A stretch of 21,352 nt of DNA, from the NCBI GenBank assembly GCA_031411335.1, contig JANOAX010000088.1, positions 1-21,352 of the forward strand, in the 5' to 3' direction. This DNA is from JAJTFW01 sp031411335. GTDB taxonomy: Bacteria; Bacteroidota; Bacteroidia; AKYH767-A; OLB10. The notes beneath the pieces are model-generated. The model was not told where the DNA came from. It did not search any database and saw only the letters and a list, made by a program, of their open reading frames with translations. The position numbers were made by a program, and so were the translations under genes. Positions 1 through 8,743 of the stretch are shown here, piece after piece (the stretch's first letter is position 1; each line of letters starts with the position of its first letter).

Positions 1-2
1 AG

Positions 3-2042
3 TTCGGAATCTCTGCGCCATCTTTAGTAACTGAAAATGTTAGATTGGAGTTAAAAAAAGAAACGCATCCTAATAACACAAGTTTAGATACTGGACTGTT
101 AAAAGTTTGCCCTAATGAATATTTTCATGTAAGAAGGACCACCGGAAGTAGTCCTATTAAAGTAACGTTGAGTTGGGGCAAATCAAGCGAAGAAATTCCT
201 TTACCAAGTAATGTAAGTGTAGCAGGGTGGAATGGAAGTTTGTGGAAAAATTGCGGTAAATCATTAATTAATGGCTCAGTATTGATGGGAGAAATTACCG
301 CTGCAGATTCAACTGTATTTTCTTATTATTCTGTGGCAACAACAAATTCTAATCTAACATTGGATTCTATCCAATTCAATGTTTTGAAAGAGTTTAGTTT
401 ATTTACAAATGGAATACTAACAACAACGCCATCAATAAACTCAAATGGTAAAATTGGATACGGTAGTATTTACGGAAACATTGATTTCGCTGATTCAATA
501 TTAATTGTACCACAGGGGTCAACAATGGAAGCACAACAAGAATTAGAAAATGTTCTAGGTAAAATTGGTTCTCTTCTACCAACCACTTTGTCTAATTCGA
601 TAGAAAAGCTGGATACATTACCTAGTGGATATTATAAAGTTTTTGGCGATTTAATTATTGATTCGTTGGCCATTTTTAATGATTCTGTGAAAAAATATAT
701 TTTTGAAGTCACAGGAAAATTAATTGTGGATAGTGCTGGTGGTTTGTTTAATAATTCTTGCCGAAACGGGGGATTACTATTTTTAGTTGATACTGTTTAC
801 AGTTCTTTAGCAAAAGCATATAGAGCTAATGTAATTTCGAAAGAAAATTTATACATTGAAGGAAGCGAGTCGGGAATTTTTTCAATATTTAGCGCAGAAA
901 ATTTGAGTGTTAACTCTCCTTCACTTACAATTTCATTGGCTTCTTCCATTAATAATGAATGCGGGGTTCCTCTTAATATTCAAGCTCCGCCACTGATATG
1001 CAATTATATTTCAAACTCTGGATTTTATAGTCAGAATTGGATTCCTCTTGGACCAGGTGGTGTAAAGTCATTATATGTAAATACCGCAGTACAAAATTGG
1101 ATAAGCGGTGCTTCGACCAGTCTGCCTTCACCCGATTATTATGCATCCAATGCATCAAGTTTAACAATGAGCATCCCTACACAAAATGCAGTCAATAATT
1201 CAAATTCTGCTGTGTGTAATTTTCAATTAGATAAAGCAAAGTTTCCGATGCTAGCAACACCGCCTTCTCCAGTAAGTGGCTATGTTGGAATTTATGTAAC
1301 TGGAAGTAATGGAAGAGAATATATACAACAGCAAATGACTAACAGCTTAATGGCAGGGGAACAATATTACGGCCAATTTTATACTGTGCTGGCCGACAAC
1401 AGCCCTTCTTCTATTCGGACTATGGGAATGGCAATAACAACAAATCAATTACTTCAAACCGGTACAGGAATAATTACTCCTGCACCTGTTCCGCAAATCG
1501 AATATACTATTACAAATCCAAATTCAAATATTAACTCAACAGTACATTGGACGATCGTTGGTAATTGTTTCACTTCAAATGGTGGAGAAAATTTTGTGAC
1601 CATCGGAAATTTTAAGAGTGATGCGAATAGTAATATTCAATCAGTTACACCCACTGGCAGTTGTTTGAAATCCAATTCTTATTATTTAATTGATGATGTT
1701 TCCCTTACACCTATTTCTATTAGTGCAGGCAATGATTTAAATCTTAGCTGCCAAGGCACTCATGACTTAGGCGAACTAACGTGCCTTACAGAAATTTACC
1801 CTGGTCAATTCATTATTCAATGGACTTTAATAAGCGGCAATCCAGCTTTTGGAGTGCTTAATAATAACACTATTGCACTTCCAATACTTACCTATTCTAA
1901 TCCCACTTTATTCACTGTACAGCAAGTTTATGAAGTTACAGTTTCTACACCTGGTGGATGTACCGCTTCAGATCAAGTTGTTATAACTATAGAACCCTGC
2001 TGCTCCTTAACTGTAGACCTAACCGCAGAGAATGCATGCTAG
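3..2042 (+). CDS. Large modular T9SS surface protein, 5'-partial, N-terminal segment up to an in-frame TAG
   Basis: The frame is open to the left edge, so the gene starts outside the window; the TTG at 45 is only the first start-like codon inside it. Residue numbers below count from that TTG. Residues about 115-290 (short beta strands around a helix rich in Gln/Glu, then a strand pair ending YIFEVTGKLIVDS) distantly recall the DUF3494 ice-binding-like fold. Residues about 320-555 look like the jelly-roll, carbohydrate-binding-like module common in Bacteroidota secreted proteins: REYIQQ, then a GGENFVTIGNF stretch, ending YLIDDVSL. A PKD/Ig-like segment follows (about 557-650). The frame then enters a SprB-type repeat and meets TAG at 2040-2042, directly after the repeat's first Cys. 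The same frame continues without another stop to 5249, so this and the next entry are almost certainly one gene. As read, this half lacks the C-terminal sorting domain. The role is probably a cell-surface or adhesin-like protein; the ligand is unknown. Confidence 0.85.
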   Translation, partial: FGISAPSLVTENVRLELKKETHPNNTSLDTGLLKVCPNEYFHVRRTTGSSPIKVTLSWGKSSEEIPLPSNVSVAGWNGSLWKNCGKSLINGSVLMGEITAADSTVFSYYSVATTNSNLTLDSIQFNVLKEFSLFTNGILTTTPSINSNGKIGYGSIYGNIDFADSILIVPQGSTMEAQQELENVLGKIGSLLPTTLSNSIEKLDTLPSGYYKVFGDLIIDSLAIFNDSVKKYIFEVTGKLIVDSAGGLFNNSCRNGGLLFLVDTVYSSLAKAYRANVISKENLYIEGSESGIFSIFSAENLSVNSPSLTISLASSINNECGVPLNIQAPPLICNYISNSGFYSQNWIPLGPGGVKSLYVNTAVQNWISGASTSLPSPDYYASNASSLTMSIPTQNAVNNSNSAVCNFQLDKAKFPMLATPPSPVSGYVGIYVTGSNGREYIQQQMTNSLMAGEQYYGQFYTVLADNSPSSIRTMGMAITTNQLLQTGTGIITPAPVPQIEYTITNPNSNINSTVHWTIVGNCFTSNGGENFVTIGNFKSDANSNIQSVTPTGSCLKSNSYYLIDDVSLTPISISAGNDLNLSCQGTHDLGELTCLTEIYPGQFIIQWTLISGNPAFGVLNNNTIALPILTYSNPTLFTVQQVYEVTVSTPGGCTASDQVVITIEPCCSLTVDLTAENAC
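2040..2042 (+). other. In-frame amber (TAG) codon inside a SprB-type repeat
   Basis: Both flanking open frames lie in the same phase (codon starts divisible by 3). The 54 codons from 2043 to 2204 are open and complete a SprB-type repeat: Cys-TAG-PATVGSI, then TAPYNIAW, then PGTYSVTVTDVDGC. One base change (for example CAG to TAG) would explain it. TAG is also used as the true stop at 5247-5249, so genome-wide reassignment is not supported. The options are a nonsense mutation, a base-call error or readthrough. Confidence 0.9.
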
Positions 2043-2204
2043 CCAGCTACTGTTGGTTCCATTATTGGGGATCTGACAAATGGCACAGCACCCTATAACA
2101 TTGCGTGGCAACAAATAGCAGGTGGAGCAGCAAGCGGTACTTTCAATACAAGTACAAATCCATTTACTATTCCCAATTTAGTTCCTGGCACTTATTCAGT
2201 CACG

Positions 2205-5200
2205 GTGACAGATGTTGATGGCTGTACTTACATGGCAACTTCAACTATTGTAAGTAGCGCAAATCCACCACTTGCAAGTATTATGGGTTCTACTTCTGCT
2301 TGTGTTGGCATAACTAGTTTATTTGCTGTTAATAATCCTCAAACTGGTTTTACATACTCATGGAGCTATGATCCGACTTTCTCAACTTTAGGTGCTACGG
2401 TTACTTTTACTAACGTTTCATCTTCTAGCGTTAATGCAACTTTTTTTGATCCGTCATCGAACTATTTAATACAAGTTACATCAACCAATACAAGTGGCTG
2501 TACCAGCACCTCTACATTTTCCGTAAATGGTTGTTGTACTCAGGAAAATGAATTAACAATAATTGACGGATTTTCTAATACAATAAATACATTCAACTCT
2601 TTTTTCAAAATTTCAGGAATTTTTACTGTAAACTCAAATGTAACTTGGAATGGAAATAATATATTAATGGACAATGGAGCTGAAATCCGTGTCTTGCCAG
2701 GATTCACACTAACTTTAGATAATGTGTACATTCATCCATGTGATCGTTTTTGGAAAAGTATTACTATACAACAATCTGGAAATATCATTGCGAACCATTC
2801 AGTTCTGCAAGGTGGCCAGTATGCTATAGATGTGAACAGTGGAGGAGGTTACTTTATTTCTAACGGAACACGATTTTGGGATAATTATGTAGGATTAAGG
2901 GTGCAAGGTGCTAATTCTGGAGGAAATGCGAGAATTTTTGAATCATCAATTATACGTTTAGCACCTACAAACTCATTATATAATTCATTAGATGATTATA
3001 TTAATCAATCACCTCCTTCTGGGAATACTTCTTCATGTAATGCAATGCCTTTTGCAGGTATTGTTTTGAATTTCGCTGGTGTCAATAATATTGGTTCTAC
3101 TTTGATGAATGGAAGGTCAAGTATTCAAGACGCTATGTTTGGTATTCATTCAACAAATACTTTTTTAAGGGTTATACAAGCAGATATTGAAAATTGCTGG
3201 AATGATCCCTGTCAGCCTTTTGTCGACATAAATGGTTCGGGAATTTATGCTACTACAGGATTTAGTACTGGAAATATCTGGGTTAGCGATTTTGGTCTAG
3301 GACAAACCCTTAGAAACAATATTTCCAATTGTTTTTTTGGTATAAGAACCAATGGACTAGCACCTATTGTAAGAGCAAATAGTTTTGATAATGTAGTGGA
3401 TGGTATAAGGGCAACGGCAATGCCCCCTCATTTTTTAGCAAACCGCATGGAGATTTCTGATAATAATATTAAATACGGTCGTTTTGGAGTGCGTGTATTA
3501 AACAGCCCTGCTGCTTTCAGAACTGATTTTAATTACAACTATTTTGAAGATATTACAACAATGGGCGCATTTACTGGTTTTAGAGGAGCCATTAATGTTG
3601 TGGGAAACCGTTTTGTAGGCAGCGAGTTTGATGGGGGTGGAGCTAATACAATTCATCTAAATTTTCTGCGACAAGGAATTTATGCGGCGGGGACTTCTGT
3701 TACCATTGTTGGGAGTGATGAGATTTTTCTTAATGGATCGAGTTGGCAACGTGGTATAATATTACAAGGATGTGATGATATTACCGTTATAGATAACCAA
3801 ATTTATGGAGACATTAACTCATTGCCTTTTTCACGGATAGGAATTGACATAAGTGCAGGTGGCTTATTGAACCTAAATGAAAATAAATATTTATGTAACG
3901 AGGTTAATTATTGCAGTACCGATATTCAAATGGAACAGAATAGTACAAATATGGATTTTGGTTTTAATGTAATGCGCGATGGCAATAGAGGATTGAATTT
4001 AATAGGAACTATTATGGGGTCCCAAGATGATAAATTTAACAAATGGTGCGGCACATTTAATAATGAAGCAATATTAGTTGATCAAGGTTCTAATGCATCC
4101 TTTAGAATACCTCCAAGCCTTCCACCCACTCCGGCGGGATGCAACTACAACCCCTTTAACAACGGAGGTGTGAATGGTGCAGGTTTCATTAATATAGATC
4201 CTACAGGCACCAATGTTGATCCTATATGCGAAAATACAAATCATGGCGAATCTGCTATAATTACATCATGGGACTATTTCATTGCAGACTCATTGGAAAA
4301 TATTGAACTTGATCAATACTATAAAAACCAATTGAAACGACAGTTGATTCAAAAGCTGGTTTATCATACATCTCTAAAGGAGAGCGATTCATCCATGATG
4401 GCGTTTTGGATTAGTAATACTGAATCTGATGGGATGAAATTAGCTTTAATGGATTCAGCCATCCGAAATATTTATTCTTCTGCATCCTCTTCATTTGATG
4501 AAGCAACCGTATATTCACAACTCGTAGATACAAATTTAAGACTTATACAGATATTGGATAGCTTGTTATCTACAGGACTTTCTGTTAACGACAGTTTGGA
4601 TCTATTAAGGACACGTGACGAGTATTCAATTATAATTGATTCATTATTTGTTTTAATTGACTCATTAGTGAATCAGGGCAATTTATTATTAGTCGTAAAA
4701 GCCGATGAATTGATAGCAGAATTGTATGATCTAGACCTTACAACTGAAATGGGAAATGCTGAACGAGATTACCAGATCTTTGTTTTAAAATATGGACCTT
4801 GGACATCTACAATTATTACATCGGAAGACAGTGCCATGATGGTGAATTTGGCCCATCTATGTATGAAAGAATACGGGCCGGTGGTGGCTTGGGCGCGTAA
4901 ATGGATAGTTGAATGGTTTGATGAGTATTTAGAAGATGATGAGCTTTGCAATAATTCCTACAGATTGAGCCATACGAATACTGTTGATATCCCATATTTG
5001 AATATAAAATTGTACCCCAACCCAGCTTCAGACGAAGTAAAGATTGAATTGAACCAATGGAAAGATGAATATTTGGGTCAGTTGTACGTAAAAATATACA
5101 CTTTGCAGGGACAATTAATTAATTCATATCAATTGTTGGGAAAATTAAGTAACTTGGTACTTGGAAATTCTCTCCCTGGCGCATATCTCGTTGAGGTTGT

Positions 5201-5249
5201 TTTAAACGGGAATGTGGAATCACGAAAAAAGTTGATAATTGTAAAATAG
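2205..5249 (+). CDS. Large T9SS surface protein, C-terminal segment: beta-helix, helical region and type A sorting domain
   Basis: The GTG at 2205 is the first start-like codon after the TAG, but the frame is open from 2043 and the protein homology crosses the stop, so a true start here is doubtful. Residue numbers count from the GTG. The N-terminus finishes the SprB-type repeat (TDVDGC) and is followed by an Ig/PKD-like domain ending in a CC pair. Residues about 120-640 have many short Gly/Asn-rich strands with recurring N-x-I/F units, typical of a right-handed parallel beta-helix. Residues about 690-915 are helical and acidic. Residues about 930-1014 are a T9SS type A sorting domain (LYPNPASDEVKIEL, then GAYLVEVVLNG and a basic KKLIIVK end), which directs export and surface attachment. 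There is no signal peptide on this half, so it cannot be exported alone. The next gene starts 2 bases downstream, suggesting co-transcription. Confidence 0.85.
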   Translation: MTDVDGCTYMATSTIVSSANPPLASIMGSTSACVGITSLFAVNNPQTGFTYSWSYDPTFSTLGATVTFTNVSSSSVNATFFDPSSNYLIQVTSTNTSGCTSTSTFSVNGCCTQENELTIIDGFSNTINTFNSFFKISGIFTVNSNVTWNGNNILMDNGAEIRVLPGFTLTLDNVYIHPCDRFWKSITIQQSGNIIANHSVLQGGQYAIDVNSGGGYFISNGTRFWDNYVGLRVQGANSGGNARIFESSIIRLAPTNSLYNSLDDYINQSPPSGNTSSCNAMPFAGIVLNFAGVNNIGSTLMNGRSSIQDAMFGIHSTNTFLRVIQADIENCWNDPCQPFVDINGSGIYATTGFSTGNIWVSDFGLGQTLRNNISNCFFGIRTNGLAPIVRANSFDNVVDGIRATAMPPHFLANRMEISDNNIKYGRFGVRVLNSPAAFRTDFNYNYFEDITTMGAFTGFRGAINVVGNRFVGSEFDGGGANTIHLNFLRQGIYAAGTSVTIVGSDEIFLNGSSWQRGIILQGCDDITVIDNQIYGDINSLPFSRIGIDISAGGLLNLNENKYLCNEVNYCSTDIQMEQNSTNMDFGFNVMRDGNRGLNLIGTIMGSQDDKFNKWCGTFNNEAILVDQGSNASFRIPPSLPPTPAGCNYNPFNNGGVNGAGFINIDPTGTNVDPICENTNHGESAIITSWDYFIADSLENIELDQYYKNQLKRQLIQKLVYHTSLKESDSSMMAFWISNTESDGMKLALMDSAIRNIYSSASSSFDEATVYSQLVDTNLRLIQILDSLLSTGLSVNDSLDLLRTRDEYSIIIDSLFVLIDSLVNQGNLLLVVKADELIAELYDLDLTTEMGNAERDYQIFVLKYGPWTSTIITSEDSAMMVNLAHLCMKEYGPVVAWARKWIVEWFDEYLEDDELCNNSYRLSHTNTVDIPYLNIKLYPNPASDEVKIELNQWKDEYLGQLYVKIYTLQGQLINSYQLLGKLSNLVLGNSLPGAYLVEVVLNGNVESRKKLIIVK

Positions 5250-5251
5250 CC

Positions 5252-6775
5252 ATGAAATATTTAACATTATTATTTTTGATTATATACACACCTATTAAGG
5301 CGCAGTATCACGATGCTAAATGGGTACTTTGTAGTGGAAATAATAATTACTTTAATAATGTAATTTTAGATTTCAATAATGGGCAAGTACCAGTAGTAAA
5401 TGTGACAAGTAAATATGTACCCATGAGAACTGAAAATGCTAGTGTGTGTGACTCATCCGGAAATCTTTTGTTTTATACTAACGGGTATCGTTTATTTGAT
5501 CGAAACCTGGATTTTATACCAGGGGGTTATTTAGAGCCACCGAGTGATACAAACGGGATGTATTCCGGTATTAATCAAATACGAGGCTGCATGTTTTTGC
5601 CCTGGCCGGGTGATACCAACCGCTATCTATTACTGCATACTACGAAGGAGTTTACTTGGCCTTTAGGTGCTCCCGCATGGATTCCATATCCTTTACCACG
5701 GCACTTGTACTATTCTGTATTTAATAAAACTTTAAATAATGGCAATGGTGGTTTTATAAGTTTAAATCATATTATCTTTACAGATACTTTGACAAACTGG
5801 GGTGGAGGCCTCGCGGTAACTAAACATGCCAACGGCAGGGATTGGTGGATTATGGTAAAGAAGCATTATAAAAATAAATTTTATAAATTTCTATTAACTC
5901 CTGCCGGCATTCAGTCTATGGGTTTTCAGTTAATCGGGCTTGATAATCAAGCAAGATATTTAGATATTTATTGTTTTAGTCCAAACGGTGAAGTCTTAGC
6001 TGGAATTATTTCAGCACATGATTTATGTTTAATGAACTTTGATCGTTGTACTGGCCAACTGTCCAATCATCAAATCATATCTAATCCCAGCAATCCCAAC
6101 CATGGTTGTGAAGATGCTGATTTTTCCCCTGATTCCAGGTTTTTATATGCGACGGAGCGAGTGAAGATTTTTCAATATGACTTGTTAAACATGCAAACAC
6201 CAGGGGCAGTGCAGACTAGCCGAACGGTGGTAGCAGATACCGCATTTTCCACTTCAATTTGTGATACGCCTAGTATAACCAACATTAAAACGCAGTATCC
6301 TGTTGGAGCACTAGCCGCAGATGGACGGATTTATTACCCCCCTTCGTATGGCTGTCAGGAACTTTCCTATTTCAATAAACCTGATTCTTCTGGTTTAGCA
6401 AGTGATTTTATATATGGCGGATTAAATATTGTTAATCAACATTTCACCTCAACACCCTACTACCCAAACTATCGCCTAGGTCCTGTTGTGGGGAGTGTGT
6501 GCGATACGTTGAGTGTAGGCATAAATGAATTACAGGTAAGTACTGTTTTGTTGTACCCCAACCCTACAAAAAGCGATTTAACCATTAGCTTAGGAAGAGA
6601 TTGCAATAATATTTTTATGAGGCTATTAAGTTTGCAAGGGCAATTATTATTTACCCATAAATGGAATTACGGTAATACGTTTACGTTAGCCTTGCCACCA
6701 TTATCAAAAGGGCTTTATATGATAGAAATTATTTGTGATGAAGGCGTGGTAGTGAAGAAGGTGGTGGTTGATTAA
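5252..6775 (+). CDS. Secreted probable beta-propeller protein with T9SS type A sorting domain
   Basis: It encodes 507 residues. Residues 1-17 form a signal peptide (basic Lys, hydrophobic run LTLLFLIIY, then IKAQ), which supports the ATG at 5252. Residues about 18-415 match the Bacteroidota secreted-protein type that opens with a tryptophan strand and an 'N-x-ILDFNNG' strand, then SVCDSSGNLLFYTNG and blade-like repeats such as FSPNGE and DADFSPDSRFLYATE. This suggests a seven-bladed propeller or WD40-like fold. Residues about 430-507 are a type A sorting domain (LLYPNPTKSDLTISL, LSLQGQLLF, KGLYMIEI, VVKKVVVD). It lies 2 bases after the large surface-protein gene, so the two cargo proteins are probably made together. 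No catalytic motif is visible, and the substrate or ligand is unknown. The fold assignment is inferred from motif spacing. Confidence 0.88.
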   Translation: MKYLTLLFLIIYTPIKAQYHDAKWVLCSGNNNYFNNVILDFNNGQVPVVNVTSKYVPMRTENASVCDSSGNLLFYTNGYRLFDRNLDFIPGGYLEPPSDTNGMYSGINQIRGCMFLPWPGDTNRYLLLHTTKEFTWPLGAPAWIPYPLPRHLYYSVFNKTLNNGNGGFISLNHIIFTDTLTNWGGGLAVTKHANGRDWWIMVKKHYKNKFYKFLLTPAGIQSMGFQLIGLDNQARYLDIYCFSPNGEVLAGIISAHDLCLMNFDRCTGQLSNHQIISNPSNPNHGCEDADFSPDSRFLYATERVKIFQYDLLNMQTPGAVQTSRTVVADTAFSTSICDTPSITNIKTQYPVGALAADGRIYYPPSYGCQELSYFNKPDSSGLASDFIYGGLNIVNQHFTSTPYYPNYRLGPVVGSVCDTLSVGINELQVSTVLLYPNPTKSDLTISLGRDCNNIFMRLLSLQGQLLFTHKWNYGNTFTLALPPLSKGLYMIEIICDEGVVVKKVVVD

Positions 6776-7035
6776 TTGAAAATGCGAAAGTATCTTTTTA
6801 TAAGTAAAAATTACTATCATGTTTGAATATTCCGCCCAAATTGGCCCCCTGTTATTAACAATTTCAAGTAGCACTTTTTTATACTAATTTTTTTGCTTAA
6901 CCAAAGATAGGTTTTATTTTTTTAAAAACAATTTCATCATTCATTACTTTTTTCTTTCTTATCAGTTCTCTGTTCATTTCAATCCAAAATGCGTCATGAA
7001 CTATTCTCTGAATAACTTTTGCAATTTATAATCAT

Positions 7036-7043
7036 TAAATTTG
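7036..7043 (+). promoter_or_regulatory. Candidate -7 box (TAAATTTG) of the amidohydrolase gene
   Basis: It matches the Bacteroidota TAnnTTTG element exactly and ends 4 bases before the GTG start at 7048, so the transcript would be leaderless or nearly so. The TTTG at 7018-7021 is a possible upstream element, but the 14-base spacing is shorter than usual. The rest of the 272-base gap (6776-7047) is AT-rich, with no gene seen. Confidence 0.4.
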
Positions 7044-7047
7044 CATC

Positions 7048-8223
7048 GTGTTAAAATACAATGTCCCTTTACTAATTACAAACGATGGTCCCGCACTTTC
7101 GAATGTTTGCGTATCTGTTTTACCAGATGGCACGATTGCGGAAATAGCAAATGGTTTTGAAGTGGAGGCGGTTTTATTGGAGGGTGTATTGATTCCCGGA
7201 TTTGTAAATTCACATTGTCATTTGGAATTGTCTCATGTGAAGAATGAGTTAGCTCCCAATAAGGAGGGAATGAAAGGATTCATTCAACAACTGTTTTCAA
7301 AGCGATTTCAATCGCAAGAAGCAGAGGAAATAAATTCAATGTATACTGCCGACACCGAAATGTGGAATAAGGGCATTGTTGCGGTTGGAGATATTTCAAA
7401 TTTTAGCAGATCAAATATTGTAAAAAAAGAGAGTAAAATTTATTATCATACGTTTATTGAATTGCTGGGATTAAATCCCGCTTTTGCAAATGCAATTGTG
7501 GAGAAGGGATTGGCTCTTCAGCAAGAGTTTTTGATAGGGAAGAAAGGTAAAGCCTCATTAACTCCACATGCTCCCTATTCTTGTCCGACCGAATTATTGA
7601 ATTTGCTATTTAAAAATGTTAATGCCAATGATCCCCTTACCATCCATATGCAAGAGTCGCTGGATGAATTGCAGTTTTGTAAGGATAAATCAGGACCACT
7701 TACAGAATTTTTTAACGACAGTGGAATTTCTTTCGCCGACTTTATGCCTTTTGGTGAAGTTTCTCCACTCCAAAAATTAGTACCACTCTTCCCGCAAAAT
7801 AAATTGCAATTAGTCCATAATACGTATACGACAGAAACGGAAATTCAACAAGCAAATAGTATCCACCCTAATTTGTTTTGGTGCGTTTGTATTGGAGCGA
7901 ATCTTTTCATCAATAATAAAATTCCTCCCGTCGATTTGATGTATAAAAATAATTGTACCATCACCATTGGCACCGATAGTCTTGCATCAAATACGCAATT
8001 GTCGATTCTAGAAGAAGTAAAGTGCATTCACAAACATTTCCCATCAATCCCCTTTGAATCCCTCGTTAAAGCAGCTACATTGAACGGTGCAGCATTTCTT
8101 GGAATAGAGAATAGAGTTGGAAAAATTAAAGTTGGATATAAGCCTGGATTGGTGCTATTGGAAAATATAAATATTCATCAACCCCATTTTCATGAACAAG
8201 TGAAGTGTACACGAATTCTATAA
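7048..8223 (+). CDS. Amidohydrolase, ATZ/TRZ (cytosine deaminase-like) type metal-dependent deaminase/hydrolase
   Basis: It encodes 391 residues. Metal-ligand motifs of the amidohydrolase superfamily are all present and in order: H56-x-H58 in NSHCHLELSH, H200 in TIHMQES, H257 in LVHNTY and D310 in GTDSLASN. H174 in TPHAPYSC is also typical of this subgroup. The N- and C-terminal parts form the small beta-sandwich that flanks the TIM barrel. The GTG at 7048 is the only good start: an in-frame TAA lies at 7036 and no ATG is near. Family members deaminate or hydrolyse ring amines such as S-adenosylhomocysteine, guanine or aminodeoxyfutalosine. The substrate cannot be fixed here, and no menaquinone (mqn) genes are next to it. 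It is a single-gene unit between the T9SS pair and a repeat-rich gap. The last codons (KCTRIL-stop) have a near-copy at 8723-8743. Confidence 0.85.
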   Translation: MLKYNVPLLITNDGPALSNVCVSVLPDGTIAEIANGFEVEAVLLEGVLIPGFVNSHCHLELSHVKNELAPNKEGMKGFIQQLFSKRFQSQEAEEINSMYTADTEMWNKGIVAVGDISNFSRSNIVKKESKIYYHTFIELLGLNPAFANAIVEKGLALQQEFLIGKKGKASLTPHAPYSCPTELLNLLFKNVNANDPLTIHMQESLDELQFCKDKSGPLTEFFNDSGISFADFMPFGEVSPLQKLVPLFPQNKLQLVHNTYTTETEIQQANSIHPNLFWCVCIGANLFINNKIPPVDLMYKNNCTITIGTDSLASNTQLSILEEVKCIHKHFPSIPFESLVKAATLNGAAFLGIENRVGKIKVGYKPGLVLLENINIHQPHFHEQVKCTRIL

Positions 8224-8226
8224 TTA
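8203..8226 (+). repeat. Direct repeat, left copy: 3' end of the amidohydrolase gene
   Basis: These 24 bases (last six codons, the stop and three more) match 8723-8746 at 21 of 24 positions, 520 bases apart. The translated tails are KCTRIL-stop and NCKRIL-stop. Confidence 0.65.
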
Positions 8227-8743
8227 TTTATTTTTCATTTGTCGAAGCGCAGCCTTAGCGGCTTTGCGCCTCGAGAAAAATTAGCGTAGCGCAGCTCAGC
8301 CATGGAGAGAAAACATGTCGAAGCGAAGCTTTAGCGAGAAAATTTGGCAGAGTGAAAACTTTGATTAATTTTAGAATGAAGAATTAGCATTCAACACTTA
8401 TTTTTTCGATTTAATAATTAGTATTGCTAAATTAAAATTCATAAAATTTCTCGCTAAGGCGCAGAGGCGCAAAGCAGGGGAATTTATAAAATTTTATTTA
8501 TAAGATTAAATTTGAAATTAGCCATAGAAATCTTTGTGAGAAAATTTCACAAAGAGCTTGCCGAAGGGAGCATGCCTAGGGTGCGAGAAAATTCACCCTG
8601 AGCTTGTCGATGGGTAGCGAAGAGAAAGCAACCGAATGGCTTAGCGCCTCTGCGCCTTTGCGAGAAATATTAGCGTAGCGCAGCCTCTGCGAGCAACTTT
8701 AGCGAAGAATGTATCCCACATAAATTGTAAACGAATCCTATAA
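8224..8743. repeat. Repeat-rich intergenic region with dispersed Bacteroidota-type repeats
   Basis: No convincing gene lies in these 520 bases between two convergent genes. The region is a patchwork of repeats. The 15-mer TTAGCGTAGCGCAGC occurs exactly at 8281-8295 and 8670-8684. Relatives of GTCGAAGCG(C/A)AGC lie at 8240-8253 and 8317-8330. A motif of the CTCGCTAAGGCGCAGAGGCG type at 8450-8474 is the near-perfect reverse complement of 8640-8664. A copy of the widespread CACCCTGAGCTTGTCGA repeat is at 8594-8610, with a diverged partner at 8553-8568. These are GC-rich islands in AT-rich sequence. They could fold into large hairpins and act as a bidirectional terminator for the convergent genes. 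The spread pattern suggests non-autonomous repeats. Confidence 0.75.
8531..8555. repeat. Perfect 9-bp hairpin, possible terminator for the minus-strand unit
   Basis: TCTTTGTGA and TCACAAAGA are perfect complements around a 7-base loop. On the minus strand the stem is followed by TTTCTAT, so it could weakly terminate transcription coming from the DUF4468 gene. It may equally be part of the repeat cluster. Confidence 0.4.

Noticed and set aside
2205..2207. GTG at 2205 as a genuine independent start
   Set aside because: It lies inside the conserved strand of a SprB-type repeat, with no ribosome-binding site and no signal peptide for an evident T9SS cargo protein.
2040..5249. Genome-wide reassignment of TAG as a sense codon
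   Set aside because: TAG serves as the normal stop at 5247-5249, just before the next gene, and only one internal TAG was found.
6776..7047. tRNA or small gene in the gap before the amidohydrolase
   Set aside because: AT-rich sequence with no cloverleaf and no ORF of credible composition; only promoter-like boxes were found.
8240..8710. CRISPR array or small RNA gene cluster in the amidohydrolase-DUF4468 gap
   Set aside because: Repeats differ in family, orientation and spacing, and no promoter-plus-terminator arrangement points to an RNA gene.
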